A stretch of DNA of 64,000 bases from an uncultured Atopobium sp. (GCA_938045565.1 CALIAZ010000003.1:62001-126000), one strand, 5' to 3'; positions 7,694-17,071 are shown, counted from the stretch's first letter. The notes: a model not told the origin generated them from the letters alone. Program-made: numbers and translations.

Positions 7694-10600
7694 CTAAACA
7701 ATCTGTGCAAATCCGCTTTGTCCAATAAAATCTTTGAGCTCAGTCAAAAGAACCATACTTCGTCCATCAATTCTGGTAGGAATTTCCATGCGCATGACAT
7801 CGCCCATATCTGTTTCTACCCTAATCTCAATACAGTCCATGCCGGGATAGCGCGAGAAAATCTGTCCAAGTGCCTCGATAGCCTGTCTTTGAAGTTGAGA
7901 AGCAGGCATATGAATAACGAGTGTCTTTGGCGTGTTGTTAGCACTGTTAAGCTCAATAGGATTAACTTCTTGAGCAATAACCTGATCTCCTCTATCAGAG
8001 CGCTCAAGCTTTCCAAGAACAGAAATGAAGATGTCGCTCTGGCTCTCGCCAGTCTCTGGGTCAACATCGCCAGCAAGAAGTCTTGCAGCCTTCTTGTAGA
8101 GCTTAGGGAACATGACAATGGTGACGCTTCCCTCCATGTCTTCTAGCGTAACAATTGCCATTGGATCGCCGTTTTTAGTGGTGCGCTTCATAACGTTGGT
8201 AACCATGCCAGCAAAGCGAATAGGTTTACCTTCTGGCACCTTAAACTGCTGAGACATAGCACCATTAGGAAGCTGAACCTCTACGTTCTCTTCAATCTCT
8301 GCAAGAGCATAATCTCTACTTTTAGCAAGGGCGTACTCATACGGACGAAGTGGATGGTCAGAGACATAGATACCTAGGACTTCGTACTCTTTAGTAAGCT
8401 TGAATCGCCTATCCCACTCAACGCCGTCTGGCTCTGGGACAATATCGCTAAAACCAGAGCCCTCCACCTCTGCGAACATATCAAACATTGAGAACTGACC
8501 AACGGCTTTATCTTTTTGACGCTTAGTAGCAGCATCGATAATGTTTTGTGGATTGTTCTTATCCACAAAACTCATCATCTGCATACGGGTATAGCCTGTT
8601 GAGTCAAAAGCTCCTGCCTTGATAAGAGCTTCAACAACATTGCGCTTTGCCTGGCTTGCATCAACACGATCAACAAAATCATGAATGTTGGCAAAAGGAC
8701 CGCCTTTTTGGCGCTCAAGCATGATTGCTTCGCCAACACCAGCGCCTACACCACGGATACCTGCAAAGCCAAAACGAATACCCTCTTTAGTAGCCGTAAA
8801 GTCTTTACCAGACTCATTAATATCTGGTGGAAGAATCTTAATTCCCTCATGGCGACAAGCGCTTACGTAGTGGACAATCTTATCTGTCTTGCCCATATAC
8901 GAGGTAAGAACTGCTGCCATAAACTCGTGTGGATAATGTGCCTTAATCCACGCAGTCTGCATAACAAGAATTGCATAACCAGCAGAGTGGGACTTGTTAA
9001 ATGCATAAGAAGCAAATTCAAGAACATCATCCCAGATGTTTTCTGCAACTGAACGATCAAATCCATTACGAACTGCACCGTTTTTCCAGTGAGCTTCCAT
9101 GGTCTCATCAGTTCCGTCATCCCAGTGCTGGACAACCTCCTGCATGAGTTTGATCTTCTTTTTTGCTACTGCTTTTCTTACCTTGTCAGACTCACCTGCG
9201 GTAAAACCAGACATCTTCATAGAAATCTGCATAACCTGCTCTTGATAGACCATGGTTCCGTAGGTCTCTTCCAAGATGTCATGAAGACGTGGATCGTAAT
9301 CTTTGACTTCTTCTCTACCGTTCATACGGTTGATATAACTGGTAACCATACCTGCGTTAAGAGGACCAGGACGATACAGAGCGATAAGTGCGACGATGTG
9401 CTTATACTCTGTTGGTCTCATGCCCTTAATGGTTGCAGTCATGCCTGCAGACTCAACCTGGAAAACGCCAGCGGTTCGTCCTTCTCTCAGAAGTCTATAA
9501 ATCTCTGGGTCTGTAAACGGAATGTTATCTACATCGATATCAATACCGTAGTTATCCTTCACGTTTTTGATTGCACGAGAAATAACCGTTAGAGTTCTTA
9601 GTCCCAAGAAGTCCATCTTAAGAAGGCCCATGTCTGCGACAGAATGTCCCTCGTACTGCGTAATTTCTACACCACCCTTGGTATCTACCTTGGTAGGAAC
9701 GTGGTCATTAACAGGCGTAGGAGCAATCAAAACTGCACAAGCATGCACACCCTCACCACGATGCAAGCCCTCAATAGATAGAGCAGCATCAATGATTCTT
9801 CTAGCATCAGGATCATTCTCGTACGCATCTTCAAAATCAGCAGAATACTGATCGGCACCCTTTTGGCCTTCTTGAGCTTTATGAAGAACAAATTTTAGAT
9901 GCGCGTTAGGATCACCAGGGATCATCTTAGAAAGACGCTGTCCCATATAAACGGGATATCCTAGAACACGACAAGCATCGTTAATTGCCTGTTTAGCCTT
10001 GATGGTTGAGTACGTAATAACGTGAGAAACTCGCTCAGATCCATAAATCTGACGGACATGCTCAACAACCTCAAGACGACGCTCATCATCGAAGTCCATA
10101 TCAATATCTGGCATCTCTGAACGTTGAGGAGACAAGAATCTCTCAAACATGAGGCCATTCTCAAGAGGATCAAACGAGGTAATATCCATGGCATATGCAA
10201 CAATAGCGCCCGCTGCAGATCCACGACCAGGACCTACACCAATGCCATTCTCTTTTGCCCAACGAACATATTCCTGAACAATTAAGAAGTAATCAGCAAA
10301 GCCCTTTTTGCAGATAATGTCGTACTCATACTCAAAACGATCTTTAACGTTAATCTCGTTGATGACAACATTTTGCCAATCATCTCCATAACGTTTTGCA
10401 AGGCCAAGCTCGCACTCTTTTCTAAAGCGCTCCTCTGAGGTCTCTCCTTCTGCCAAATCTGGAAACTTTGGCAGGTACATATGAGTCCAGTCCAGCTCAT
10501 AGTTGCATTTATTTGCAACTTCAATGGTGTTCTCGATAGCTTCAGGGCACCACGAGAAAAGCTGACGCATTTCTTGCTCACTCTTGAGATAGAACTCACT

Positions 10601-11530
10601 GCCTGTCATGCGTTTGCGGTTCTCATCATCTACACGGGCGCCAGAGCCAATGCATGAAGCAATGTCTTGCACACTTGCGTCTTCTTTAGTGAGATAGTGG
10701 TTATCGTTGGTAGCAACTACCTTAATACCAAGGTCATGACCCATCTTTACAATGCGCTCAGCAAGGGTTCTATCGGTATATCCGCCCCAGCTTGGATCAG
10801 ACAAGCCGTGATCTTGAATCTCTAGGTAGAAATCATCTCCAAAAATATCTCGATAGATTTTTGCCCAACGCTCTGCTTCTTCTGAACGACCTTCAAACAA
10901 CATACGAGGAATGATGCCAGAAACACAAGCTGAAGTGCAGATAATTCCCTCGTGATAACGCTTGAGCATCTCAAGCGTAGTGCGTGGCTTGTAATAGAAC
11001 ATATCTTTTGAGCCAGCTTCTGACATCATCTTCATTAGGTTGACATAGCCGGTCTCATTTTTAGCAAGCAGGATAAGGTGATAACGTACCTGCTTAGTGC
11101 CCTTCTCAATACAATCATCAAGAATGAAATAAGCTTCACAGCCAAAAATTGGCTTAATAAGTGGAGAAGGTTTATTGGCTTTTACTGCCTCAATGTCATG
11201 TGTTTGATTCCAAATTTGAACATCAGAAGCCCACTGAGCATGAATTTTATCATGTTCACCAGCATTTGGATCATCTGCAAGAGGCTCTTCTAGATCCCAA
11301 CCCTTTTCAAAACATTCCACATCATGGCACCACTGGTCAAAGTCTTTAAGCGCCTCATTGTACTTACGGCATGCAAGGTCAAAATCTGGAATTCCAAAGA
11401 GATACCCATGATCAGTAAGAGCAAGTGCTGGCATACCAAACTCTACAGCTTTACTAACCATGTCTGGGACACGACTAGCTCCATCAAGAATGGAAAAATC
11501 TGAGTGGTTGTGGAGGTGAACAAATGCCAT
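7694..11530 (-). CDS. dnaE: DNA polymerase III alpha subunit DnaE
   Basis: The 1278-residue replicative polymerase. It begins with a PHP domain (HLHNHSDFSILDG, ALTDHG, GCEAYF), then the palm with the catalytic PDIDMDFDD motif, fingers (GVGPGRGSAAGA), a helix-hairpin-helix region and a C-terminal OB fold (IRFAGMVTNVM ... MEGSVTIVMFP). It is longer than usual: about 65 extra residues (roughly 60-125, rich in Asp/Glu/Trp) interrupt the PHP domain between the YLFGIPDF segment and GCEAYF. The ribosome site is poor (AGAAAAAG). A LexA-like half-matching site lies 107-118 bases upstream. Confidence 0.97.
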   Translation of the reverse strand: MAFVHLHNHSDFSILDGASRVPDMVSKAVEFGMPALALTDHGYLFGIPDFDLACRKYNEALKDFDQWCHDVECFEKGWDLEEPLADDPNAGEHDKIHAQWASDVQIWNQTHDIEAVKANKPSPLIKPIFGCEAYFILDDCIEKGTKQVRYHLILLAKNETGYVNLMKMMSEAGSKDMFYYKPRTTLEMLKRYHEGIICTSACVSGIIPRMLFEGRSEEAERWAKIYRDIFGDDFYLEIQDHGLSDPSWGGYTDRTLAERIVKMGHDLGIKVVATNDNHYLTKEDASVQDIASCIGSGARVDDENRKRMTGSEFYLKSEQEMRQLFSWCPEAIENTIEVANKCNYELDWTHMYLPKFPDLAEGETSEERFRKECELGLAKRYGDDWQNVVINEINVKDRFEYEYDIICKKGFADYFLIVQEYVRWAKENGIGVGPGRGSAAGAIVAYAMDITSFDPLENGLMFERFLSPQRSEMPDIDMDFDDERRLEVVEHVRQIYGSERVSHVITYSTIKAKQAINDACRVLGYPVYMGQRLSKMIPGDPNAHLKFVLHKAQEGQKGADQYSADFEDAYENDPDARRIIDAALSIEGLHRGEGVHACAVLIAPTPVNDHVPTKVDTKGGVEITQYEGHSVADMGLLKMDFLGLRTLTVISRAIKNVKDNYGIDIDVDNIPFTDPEIYRLLREGRTAGVFQVESAGMTATIKGMRPTEYKHIVALIALYRPGPLNAGMVTSYINRMNGREEVKDYDPRLHDILEETYGTMVYQEQVMQISMKMSGFTAGESDKVRKAVAKKKIKLMQEVVQHWDDGTDETMEAHWKNGAVRNGFDRSVAENIWDDVLEFASYAFNKSHSAGYAILVMQTAWIKAHYPHEFMAAVLTSYMGKTDKIVHYVSACRHEGIKILPPDINESGKDFTATKEGIRFGFAGIRGVGAGVGEAIMLERQKGGPFANIHDFVDRVDASQAKRNVVEALIKAGAFDSTGYTRMQMMSFVDKNNPQNIIDAATKRQKDKAVGQFSMFDMFAEVEGSGFSDIVPEPDGVEWDRRFKLTKEYEVLGIYVSDHPLRPYEYALAKSRDYALAEIEENVEVQLPNGAMSQQFKVPEGKPIRFAGMVTNVMKRTTKNGDPMAIVTLEDMEGSVTIVMFPKLYKKAARLLAGDVDPETGESQSDIFISVLGKLERSDRGDQVIAQEVNPIELNSANNTPKTLVIHMPASQLQRQAIEALGQIFSRYPGMDCIEIRVETDMGDVMRMEIPTRIDGRSMVLLTELKDFIGQSGFAQIV

Positions 11531-11858
11531 CTTTTTCTACGCTCTTCTCTTTATGCTTCAAAATTTGTTCTTTTACCAAGGGCTCTTAATTTCTTTGTAT
11601 AGTGTAGCCGATTCGCCGGACAATAACTACTAATACAAACATATGTTCTATGTGCTAATACTTCTATTGCCGCTGGTAAATTGGATAAAAATATTTTCTC
11701 GCCAATTTAATGACGCCACAAAATCTCTCTGAATTTACAAAACCGTTTGATCAAAAAACTTCTCAAAAATAAAAGTTTCAAACTGGTAACTCTTAGACTA
11801 GGGACCCCTTAATTGGGAATATAGTTTTTGTGTTACCTATTCCGGTTAAGGAGATCAC
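11531..11858. other. Divergent intergenic region between dnaE and pepC
   Basis: It carries the promoters of both genes. Visible content: an AAAC-ATAT-GTTC site (11637-11648), one TGGCGAGAA word on the minus strand (11696-11704), and AAGGAGATCAC directly before the pepC ATG. No RNA gene or ORF is apparent. Confidence 0.6.
11637..11648 (-). promoter_or_regulatory. LexA-like site upstream of dnaE
   Basis: AAAC-ATAT-GTTC differs from the GAAC-N4-GTTC pattern by one base and has the ATAT centre typical of Gram-positive SOS boxes. It lies 107-118 bases upstream of dnaE and about 210 bases upstream of pepC. Some Gram-positive dnaE genes are SOS-controlled; here it is only a candidate. Confidence 0.35.
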
Positions 11859-13217
11859 ATGGATCAGATGAAAAGCATTTCCTTCGACGACATTGCAGCG
11901 GCTCAGAAGAACTTTGAGTCCGACCGCGCTCATACTGTAGCTAAAAATGCTGCTACAAGCGCTGGTGTTAGAAAAGCAGCTCGTGTACCAGAAGGTGTTG
12001 CCCTTAATCCTCTTACCTTTGATGTTGAGGTAAAGCAGGGCGACCGTACCAACCAGCAGCGTTCTGGTCGTTGCTGGATGTTTGCTTCACTCAATACGTT
12101 TAGATATCGCATCATCAAGAAATACAACCTTTCCACTTTTGAGCTTTCTCAGGCATACCCACTGTTCTGGGACAAAATGGAGAAGTCCAACTGGTTCCTT
12201 GAGAACATTCTAGATACCCTTGATGAGCCTCTGAATGGTCGTCTTGTATCCTTCCTGCTTACCGACCCAATTGGTGATGGCGGTCAGTGGGATATGTTCA
12301 AGAGCCTTGTTAAGAAGTACGGCGTTGTGCCAAAGAGCGCTATGCCAGAAACTGCTAACTCTTGCAACACCCACGAGATGGACGCATACCTCACCCGCTA
12401 TCTTCGTAGCGCCGCAAAGCGTCTTCGTGAGACCGCAACAGCTGGTGAGCCCCTTGAGTCTCTGCGTGAGATGAAGAAAGAGATGATGGAGGACGTCTAT
12501 ACCCTGCTAGTAACCTGCCTGGGTCAGCCTCCTGTATCTTTTGAGGCCCGTCTGCGCGATAAGGACGATAACCTCGCTCTTTCCGGCACTTTTACTCCTC
12601 AGGAGTTCTTCGCTGAGACTGTTGACATGAACCTTGATGATTACATCTCAATCATCTCTGCGCCAACCGCAGATAAGCCTTTCAACCACACCTACACCGT
12701 TTCCCGCTTGGGCAACGTTGTTGAGGGTGGTGGCGTACGTTACCTCAACCTTGAGATTCCTGAGCTTAAGCGCCTCGCTGTAGCTCAGCTTAAGGACAAC
12801 CTTCCTGTCTGGTTTGGTTGCGATGTTGCTCAGTCTTACCTTCGTGAAGAGGGCATCATGGATACCCGTGCGCTCGACGTTGATGGTCTCTTTGGCTTCC
12901 CTGTTGAGGGTGCTCTTAACCGTGCTGAGCGCCTTGACTACGGCGAGTCTCTCATGACACACGCTATGGTTCTTGAGGGTGTTAACTTTGACGCCGAGGG
13001 CAACACCACCCTCTGGAAGGTTGAGAACAGCTGGGGTAAAGACCACGGCCGCGATGGCTTTGACACCATCTCCGACCCATGGTTTGACGAGTACGTCTAC
13101 CAGATTGTTGTTGACAAGAAGTACCTCACTCCTGAGCAGCTCAAGACCTTTGAGACCGAGAAGGCAACTGTCCTCGAGCCATGGGATCCAATGGGCTCTC
13201 TTGCAGCACTTCGCTAA
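11859..13217 (+). CDS. pepC: Aminopeptidase C (C1B cysteine peptidase), first copy
   Basis: A 452-residue cytosolic bleomycin-hydrolase-type peptidase that trims N-terminal residues from peptides. The papain-like triad is clear: Cys in SGRCWMFAS (about 70), His in LMTHAMVLEG, Asn in VENSWGKD. No signal peptide. The start has AAGGAGATCAC before ATG. A second copy follows 74 bases later, with a strong terminator between, so the two can be expressed separately. It probably works with the oligopeptide importer elsewhere in the window. Confidence 0.95.
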   Translation: MDQMKSISFDDIAAAQKNFESDRAHTVAKNAATSAGVRKAARVPEGVALNPLTFDVEVKQGDRTNQQRSGRCWMFASLNTFRYRIIKKYNLSTFELSQAYPLFWDKMEKSNWFLENILDTLDEPLNGRLVSFLLTDPIGDGGQWDMFKSLVKKYGVVPKSAMPETANSCNTHEMDAYLTRYLRSAAKRLRETATAGEPLESLREMKKEMMEDVYTLLVTCLGQPPVSFEARLRDKDDNLALSGTFTPQEFFAETVDMNLDDYISIISAPTADKPFNHTYTVSRLGNVVEGGGVRYLNLEIPELKRLAVAQLKDNLPVWFGCDVAQSYLREEGIMDTRALDVDGLFGFPVEGALNRAERLDYGESLMTHAMVLEGVNFDAEGNTTLWKVENSWGKDHGRDGFDTISDPWFDEYVYQIVVDKKYLTPEQLKTFETEKATVLEPWDPMGSLAALR

Positions 13218-13228
13218 GGTACAAACCA

Positions 13229-13258
13229 CCTGGCGAGAAGATCGATCTTCTCGCCAGG
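13229..13258. terminator. Terminator made of an inverted pair of TGGCGAGAA words
   Basis: A perfect 30-bp palindrome: CCTGGCGAGAAGATC and its complement with no spacer, then TTTTTC. Each arm carries one copy of the repeated word (13231-13239 plus, 13248-13256 minus). It lies 11 bases after the first pepC stop. Confidence 0.9.
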
Positions 13259-13291
13259 TTTTTCTAAACGCTACTAACAAAAGGAGCCGTA

Positions 13292-14761
13292 ATGGCTGAT
13301 CAGACCGTAAATCCACAGTGGGCAAACGAGGAAACTACTGCTTTTAGCGCAGACCGCGCTAACCGCGTTGCTCGCAACTCCGTAACCTCTATGGGCGTTT
13401 CCGCAGCTGCTCGCGACATCACTACCATGCGCACCTACGCTGACACCTACGGTGTTGCTGTTGCAAAGACCGGCGACGTCACCAACCAGCGCCAGAGTGG
13501 TCGCTGCTGGATGTTCTCTTCTTTCAACGTGCTTCGCCAGGAGGCAATCAAGAAGCTTGACGTTGATACCTTTGAGTTCAGCCAGGCATATGGCATGTTC
13601 TACGACAAGCTTGAGAAGGCTAACTCCGCGCTTGAGTACATCATTCAGACCGCTGACCAGCCAACCGATTCTCGTGTTGTCCACACACTTCTGACCGAGG
13701 GCATTGGCGACGGCGGCTACTACTCATTTGCTATGAGCTTGGTTGAGAAGTACGGCCTGGTTCCTAAGGATGCCATGCCAGAGACTGCTTGCTCCAAGAA
13801 CTCCACCCAGATGGACGAGCGCATTGACCGCCTGTTCAGGAAGAGCGCTGGCGAACTCCGCGCAGCATACGCAGCTGGCAAGTCTCAAGACGAGCTTCGT
13901 GCGCTTAAGCAGGAGCAGCTTAAGGGCTTCCACCAGATCCTATCCGTCTGCCTTGGCGAGCCACCTCTAACCTTTGACTTTGAGTGCAAGGTTGGCAAAA
14001 ACGCACAGGTAGATAAGGCAAAGCTCTCCCCTGTTGAGCCAAGTAAGGCTTCTGACAACAAAGACAAGAAGGACGGCGAGAAAGACGAGGAAGGCACTCA
14101 GATTCTTCGCGACTTTGGCATCACTCCTCTTGAGTTTGCAGAGCGCTATTGTGGCGTTGATCCTCGTGGCTTTGTCCAGCTCATCTCTGTTCCAAGCAAG
14201 AAATATCCTTACGGAAAGGTGTATCACCCAACCTTCATCGATACCGTTTTGGGCGGCATTAAGACTCGCTTCTTGAACGTTGAGCCAGAGGTTCTTGAGG
14301 CAGCTACCATTGCTTCTTTGAAGGACGGCAACCCTGTCTGCATGGCCTGCGACGTTATGCAGGAGTTCCCTCGCCACAACGAGGACTTCAACTACGTTCT
14401 CTCAACCGACACCATGGATTACAACGGCCTCTTTGGTCTTGACTTTGACATGGATCGCGAGGCAATGATTGAAAACTATGAGACTTCTCTTACCCACGCA
14501 ATGACTTTCCAGGGCGTTGAGCTTGATAAGGACGGTAAGGCTAAGCAGTGGCGTATTGAGAACAGCTGGGGTAAGGACTCCGGTAAAGATGGCTACCTCA
14601 TCATGAGCGCAGACTGGTTCCGCCTCTACGGTGGCGAGGCTGATGTTCGTCGTCAGTACGTTCCAGAGGACCTGCTCAAGGTTTGGGACGAGGGCGAAGA
14701 TGTCCAGATTGATTTCTGGGAGAACCTTGGTTACTCCCTTGGTGGTCGTAATCGCAAGTAA
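13292..14761 (+). CDS. pepC: Aminopeptidase C (C1B cysteine peptidase), second copy
   Basis: A 489-residue paralogue of the preceding gene, with triad residues in SGRCWMFSS, SLTHAMTFQG and IENSWGKD. It is longer because of a Lys/Glu/Asp-rich insertion near residue 250 (KASDNKDKKDGEKDEEG) absent from the first copy, probably a surface loop. AAAGGAG lies before the ATG. The two copies are diverged in sequence, so the duplication is not recent and substrate specialisation is possible. Confidence 0.95.
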   Translation: MADQTVNPQWANEETTAFSADRANRVARNSVTSMGVSAAARDITTMRTYADTYGVAVAKTGDVTNQRQSGRCWMFSSFNVLRQEAIKKLDVDTFEFSQAYGMFYDKLEKANSALEYIIQTADQPTDSRVVHTLLTEGIGDGGYYSFAMSLVEKYGLVPKDAMPETACSKNSTQMDERIDRLFRKSAGELRAAYAAGKSQDELRALKQEQLKGFHQILSVCLGEPPLTFDFECKVGKNAQVDKAKLSPVEPSKASDNKDKKDGEKDEEGTQILRDFGITPLEFAERYCGVDPRGFVQLISVPSKKYPYGKVYHPTFIDTVLGGIKTRFLNVEPEVLEAATIASLKDGNPVCMACDVMQEFPRHNEDFNYVLSTDTMDYNGLFGLDFDMDREAMIENYETSLTHAMTFQGVELDKDGKAKQWRIENSWGKDSGKDGYLIMSADWFRLYGGEADVRRQYVPEDLLKVWDEGEDVQIDFWENLGYSLGGRNRK

Positions 14762-14809
14762 GAACTACGCACAACCGAGCTCCGCCAAACTCGGGTTTAA
14801 AAATACAAC

Positions 14810-14840
14810 AAGACCGGTACAGAATTTCTGTGCCGGTCTT
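14810..14840. terminator. Bidirectional terminator between convergent pepC and yigZ
   Basis: AAGACCGGTACAGAA pairs with TTCTGTGCCGGTCTT with one mismatch, then TTTTC. It lies between two converging genes. A smaller CCGAG/CTCGG hairpin at 14775-14795 precedes it. Confidence 0.8.
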
Positions 14841-14844
14841 TTCA

Positions 14845-15486
14845 CTAGAACAGATCAAAACGCGCCGCGGAGACCTCGGCTGTAATCTTTCCAGCACTGA
14901 GCTCTGTCAGCGCATCCGTAAACGCCGCTTCTTCTCCGCACCTAAAGTCTATGGCGAGAAAAACGTCCGCTCCAAACTCTGCCGTTATAACCTTGCCGCC
15001 GGTATCTGAGACCAGGCGTTGAATCTGCTCATACAGGTTATACGGGGCCGAAAACTCCACCCTCACAACCTGCAGCATTTCCTGAACAGCAGACGCTTCC
15101 TCAGCAGCAGCCAAAGCCTCTTGAGTTGCTGCCGTATACGCACGAACAAGTCCTCCAGGACCCAAAAGCGTTCCGCCAAAGTAGCGCGTGACAACGCAGC
15201 AGACGTTCTTAAGCCCCGCGCCGCGCAATACCTCCAGCACCGGCATTCCCGCCGTTCTAGAAGGCTCTCCGTCGTCGGAGGCACGCTCTGTCCCGTCCTC
15301 CAAGATCCATGCAGGCACGTTATGGCGAGCGTTATAGTGCTTTGCCCTTACCCTGGCGAGAAACTCTTGTGCTTCTGACTCTGTTTCTACATGACAAAGC
15401 TGGGCAATGAAGCGGCTCTTTCTGTCTTCAAAGAAACCTTCCGCAACAAAGTCCAGCTTGATTGTCTTGTAAGATGTGTCAGACAT
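14845..15486 (-). CDS. yigZ: YigZ/IMPACT family protein
   Basis: A 213-residue cytosolic protein of the UPF0029/IMPACT family, linked in other organisms to translation control. The N-terminal domain carries the family core (KSRFIAQL, HNVPAWIL, DDGEPSRTAGMPVLEVL, TRYFGGTLLGPGGLVRAY). The C-terminal ~70 residues form the ferredoxin-like DUF1949-type domain. It stands after the IIA(Glc) gene on the same strand, 21 bases away. It holds two copies of the TGGCGAGAA word (14952, 15354). Confidence 0.9.
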   Translation of the reverse strand: MSDTSYKTIKLDFVAEGFFEDRKSRFIAQLCHVETESEAQEFLARVRAKHYNARHNVPAWILEDGTERASDDGEPSRTAGMPVLEVLRGAGLKNVCCVVTRYFGGTLLGPGGLVRAYTAATQEALAAAEEASAVQEMLQVVRVEFSAPYNLYEQIQRLVSDTGGKVITAEFGADVFLAIDFRCGEEAAFTDALTELSAGKITAEVSAARFDLF

Positions 15487-15507
15487 GGAGCAACTGCAGT
15501 GCCGCAG

Positions 15508-16038
15508 TTATGCGAGCACACAGACCTTCTCGCCAGCAGAAACCAGCTGGTCTGCTGAAGCAAGAACCCTTACGTTGCTGTACTCGCTAGAGTTAGTGAT
15601 AGCAAGAATGACTACCTCAGGATGACCCGCGTCCTTAACCTTATCCAGGTCAAACGTCATCAGAGGCTGACCAACCTCAACGTGCTGATCCTGCTCAACA
15701 AGGGCGGTAAAGCCGTCGCCCTTCATCTCAACGGTATCAACACCCACGTGAATTAAAACCTCTTCACCAGAATCGGCCGTAATTCCAAACGCATGAACAG
15801 TTGGAGTGGTTGCGGTAATAGTGCCCGAAACTGGCGCGTACACAACACCCTCAGAGGGCCAAATACCCAGGCCCTGTCCAAGCATGCCACCTGCAAAAAC
15901 AGGATCAGGAACATTCTCTAGCGCAACAACTTTTCCGCTTGCTGGTGCATAAATTGTTTTTTCAGCGTAATCAGAAACAACAAGAGCCTCTGGCGCAGCA
16001 GCCTTGGAAGATTTCTTGAAAAGATCAAAGAGTCCCAT
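15508..16038 (-). CDS. PTS glucose-type EIIA domain protein (single-domain, Crr-like)
   Basis: A 176-residue phosphocarrier (EIIA-Glc family) that passes phosphate from HPr to sugar permeases and may regulate other pathways. The phospho-acceptor His is in EVLIHVGVDTVEMKG, with the second active-site His in PTVHAFGI. The start MGLFDLFKK is chosen because AAAGGA lies five bases in front; an upstream in-frame ATG lacks a site. No EIIB/EIIC gene is nearby, so it must serve permeases encoded elsewhere. Confidence 0.93.
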   Translation of the reverse strand: MGLFDLFKKSSKAAAPEALVVSDYAEKTIYAPASGKVVALENVPDPVFAGGMLGQGLGIWPSEGVVYAPVSGTITATTPTVHAFGITADSGEEVLIHVGVDTVEMKGDGFTALVEQDQHVEVGQPLMTFDLDKVKDAGHPEVVILAITNSSEYSNVRVLASADQLVSAGEKVCVLA

Positions 16039-16258
16039 GGTAGTCCTTTCGTGTTTAAGCCTCTTTATCATAGCAGCGTTCAAAGTGACCACCGTTGCTT
16101 TTCATGAACACAGCGTGCCAAATTACGCTCTTCTCCGCCTCCTCCGCCTTGCTTCACTGAACATACAACGAGAAACCCGCGTCCTCGCACATCTCATTTA
16201 CTTGGAGATTATTTGACTTCGGAGCTTCTGGCCTTATGAACGTGATACAATCGCCCAT

Positions 16259-16626
16259 GCAAAGTGGACCAGACAACCGCGGAGTGCCCGTCCAGCTAAG
16301 TGGAAGGGTGCTATGAGGAAAGTCCGGGCTCCACAGGGCAGGATGCTGGCTAACGGCCAGGCGGGGTGACCCGACGGAAAGTGCCGCAGAAAAGAAGACT
16401 CTCACCTGCGCATTCGCGTAAAGAGAAAAGCTGAAACGGTAGTGTAAGAGACTACCAGCATGTTGGCAACAGCGTGGCTTGGTAAACCCCATCCGGAGCA
16501 AACGCAAATAGGAGCGCTATGGTGTGGCCCGCACTGCGCTCGGGTTGCGCGCTAGAGACCAGTAGCAATGCTGGTAGTAGATAAATGGTTGTCCGCGACA
16601 GAACCCGGCTTATACGTCCACTTTGC
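16259..16626 (+). ncRNA. rnpB: RNase P RNA (bacterial type A)
   Basis: The catalytic RNA that matures tRNA 5' ends. Universal blocks are present: GAGGAAAGTCCGGGCTCC near the 5' end and ACAGAACCCGGCTTATA near the 3' end. The ends pair as helix P1 (GCAAAGTGGAC with GTCCACTTTGC), which sets the boundaries. An extended -10 (TGATACAAT, 16243-16251) lies eight bases upstream. Its terminator follows at 16639-16669. Confidence 0.95.
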
Positions 16627-16638
16627 CTACTGAATGCA

Positions 16639-16669
16639 AATCCCTCGTGCAGAAAGTGCGCGGGGGATT
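16639..16669 (+). terminator. Terminator of rnpB
   Basis: AATCCCTCGTGC pairs with GCGCGGGGGATT (some G-T pairs) around AGAAAGT, 12 bases after the RNase P RNA. Part of its right arm (GCGGGGGATTAT) recurs at 17081-17092. Confidence 0.65.
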
Positions 16670-16894
16670 ATGATTCTGTAGCGTGTTAGCGTCGGCTTTT
16701 AGGCCTGGCCCACAAAATAGCGCAGCTTTGTGAGGTTCTGCCGAAGAATCGACATGTTCTTAATCAAGATAGCCAGGCAGCTAGGCGCTCACACTACCTG
16801 ATATGCATATCTATGCATAAACTTCACCTAATATGCTTAAACATGAATAGACAAATATAAGGAATTTAACTATCAATAAATTCTGTATCTACGG

Positions 16895-17025
16895 AACACA
16901 CCTAAGTCGGATATTCTGCTCAGATGCGGGCATTTTACACACCTAATGACGATAATCTGCATGATTGAGGTAATTTCCGCGTAATGTATACGTCTTTTTG
17001 ACAGATTATCCGACTTAGGTGTGTT
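16895..17025. mobile_element. 131-bp MITE-like element with perfect 19-bp terminal inverted repeats
   Basis: Left end AACACACCTAAGTCGGATA (16895-16913) is the exact inverse complement of the right end (17007-17025). An internal partial copy ACACACCTAA lies near 16936-16945. There is no coding capacity. No clear target-site duplication is visible next to the ends. Size and structure fit a miniature inverted-repeat element, but a large regulatory inverted repeat is possible. Confidence 0.45.
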
Positions 17026-17027
17026 TT

Positions 17028-17071
17028 GAACTGCCTCCTATTTCTCGTGTCCAAGAAATGGGAGGCAGTTC
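17028..17071 (-). terminator. Long hairpin downstream of the methyltransferase gene
   Basis: GAACTGCCTCC (17028) pairs with GGAGGCAGTTC, continued inward by ATTTCT/AGAAAT, giving about 17 bp of stem. On the minus strand it follows the methyltransferase stop by about 60 bases and is followed by CAAAACAC. There is no real T-run, so terminator is a guess; it abuts the inverted-repeat element. Confidence 0.4.

Noticed and set aside
13229..13258. Restriction or Dam-type GATC significance of the GATC at the palindrome centre
   Set aside because: GATC after the word occurs in several copies but many copies continue with ACCC or AAC, so GATC is not part of the conserved motif.
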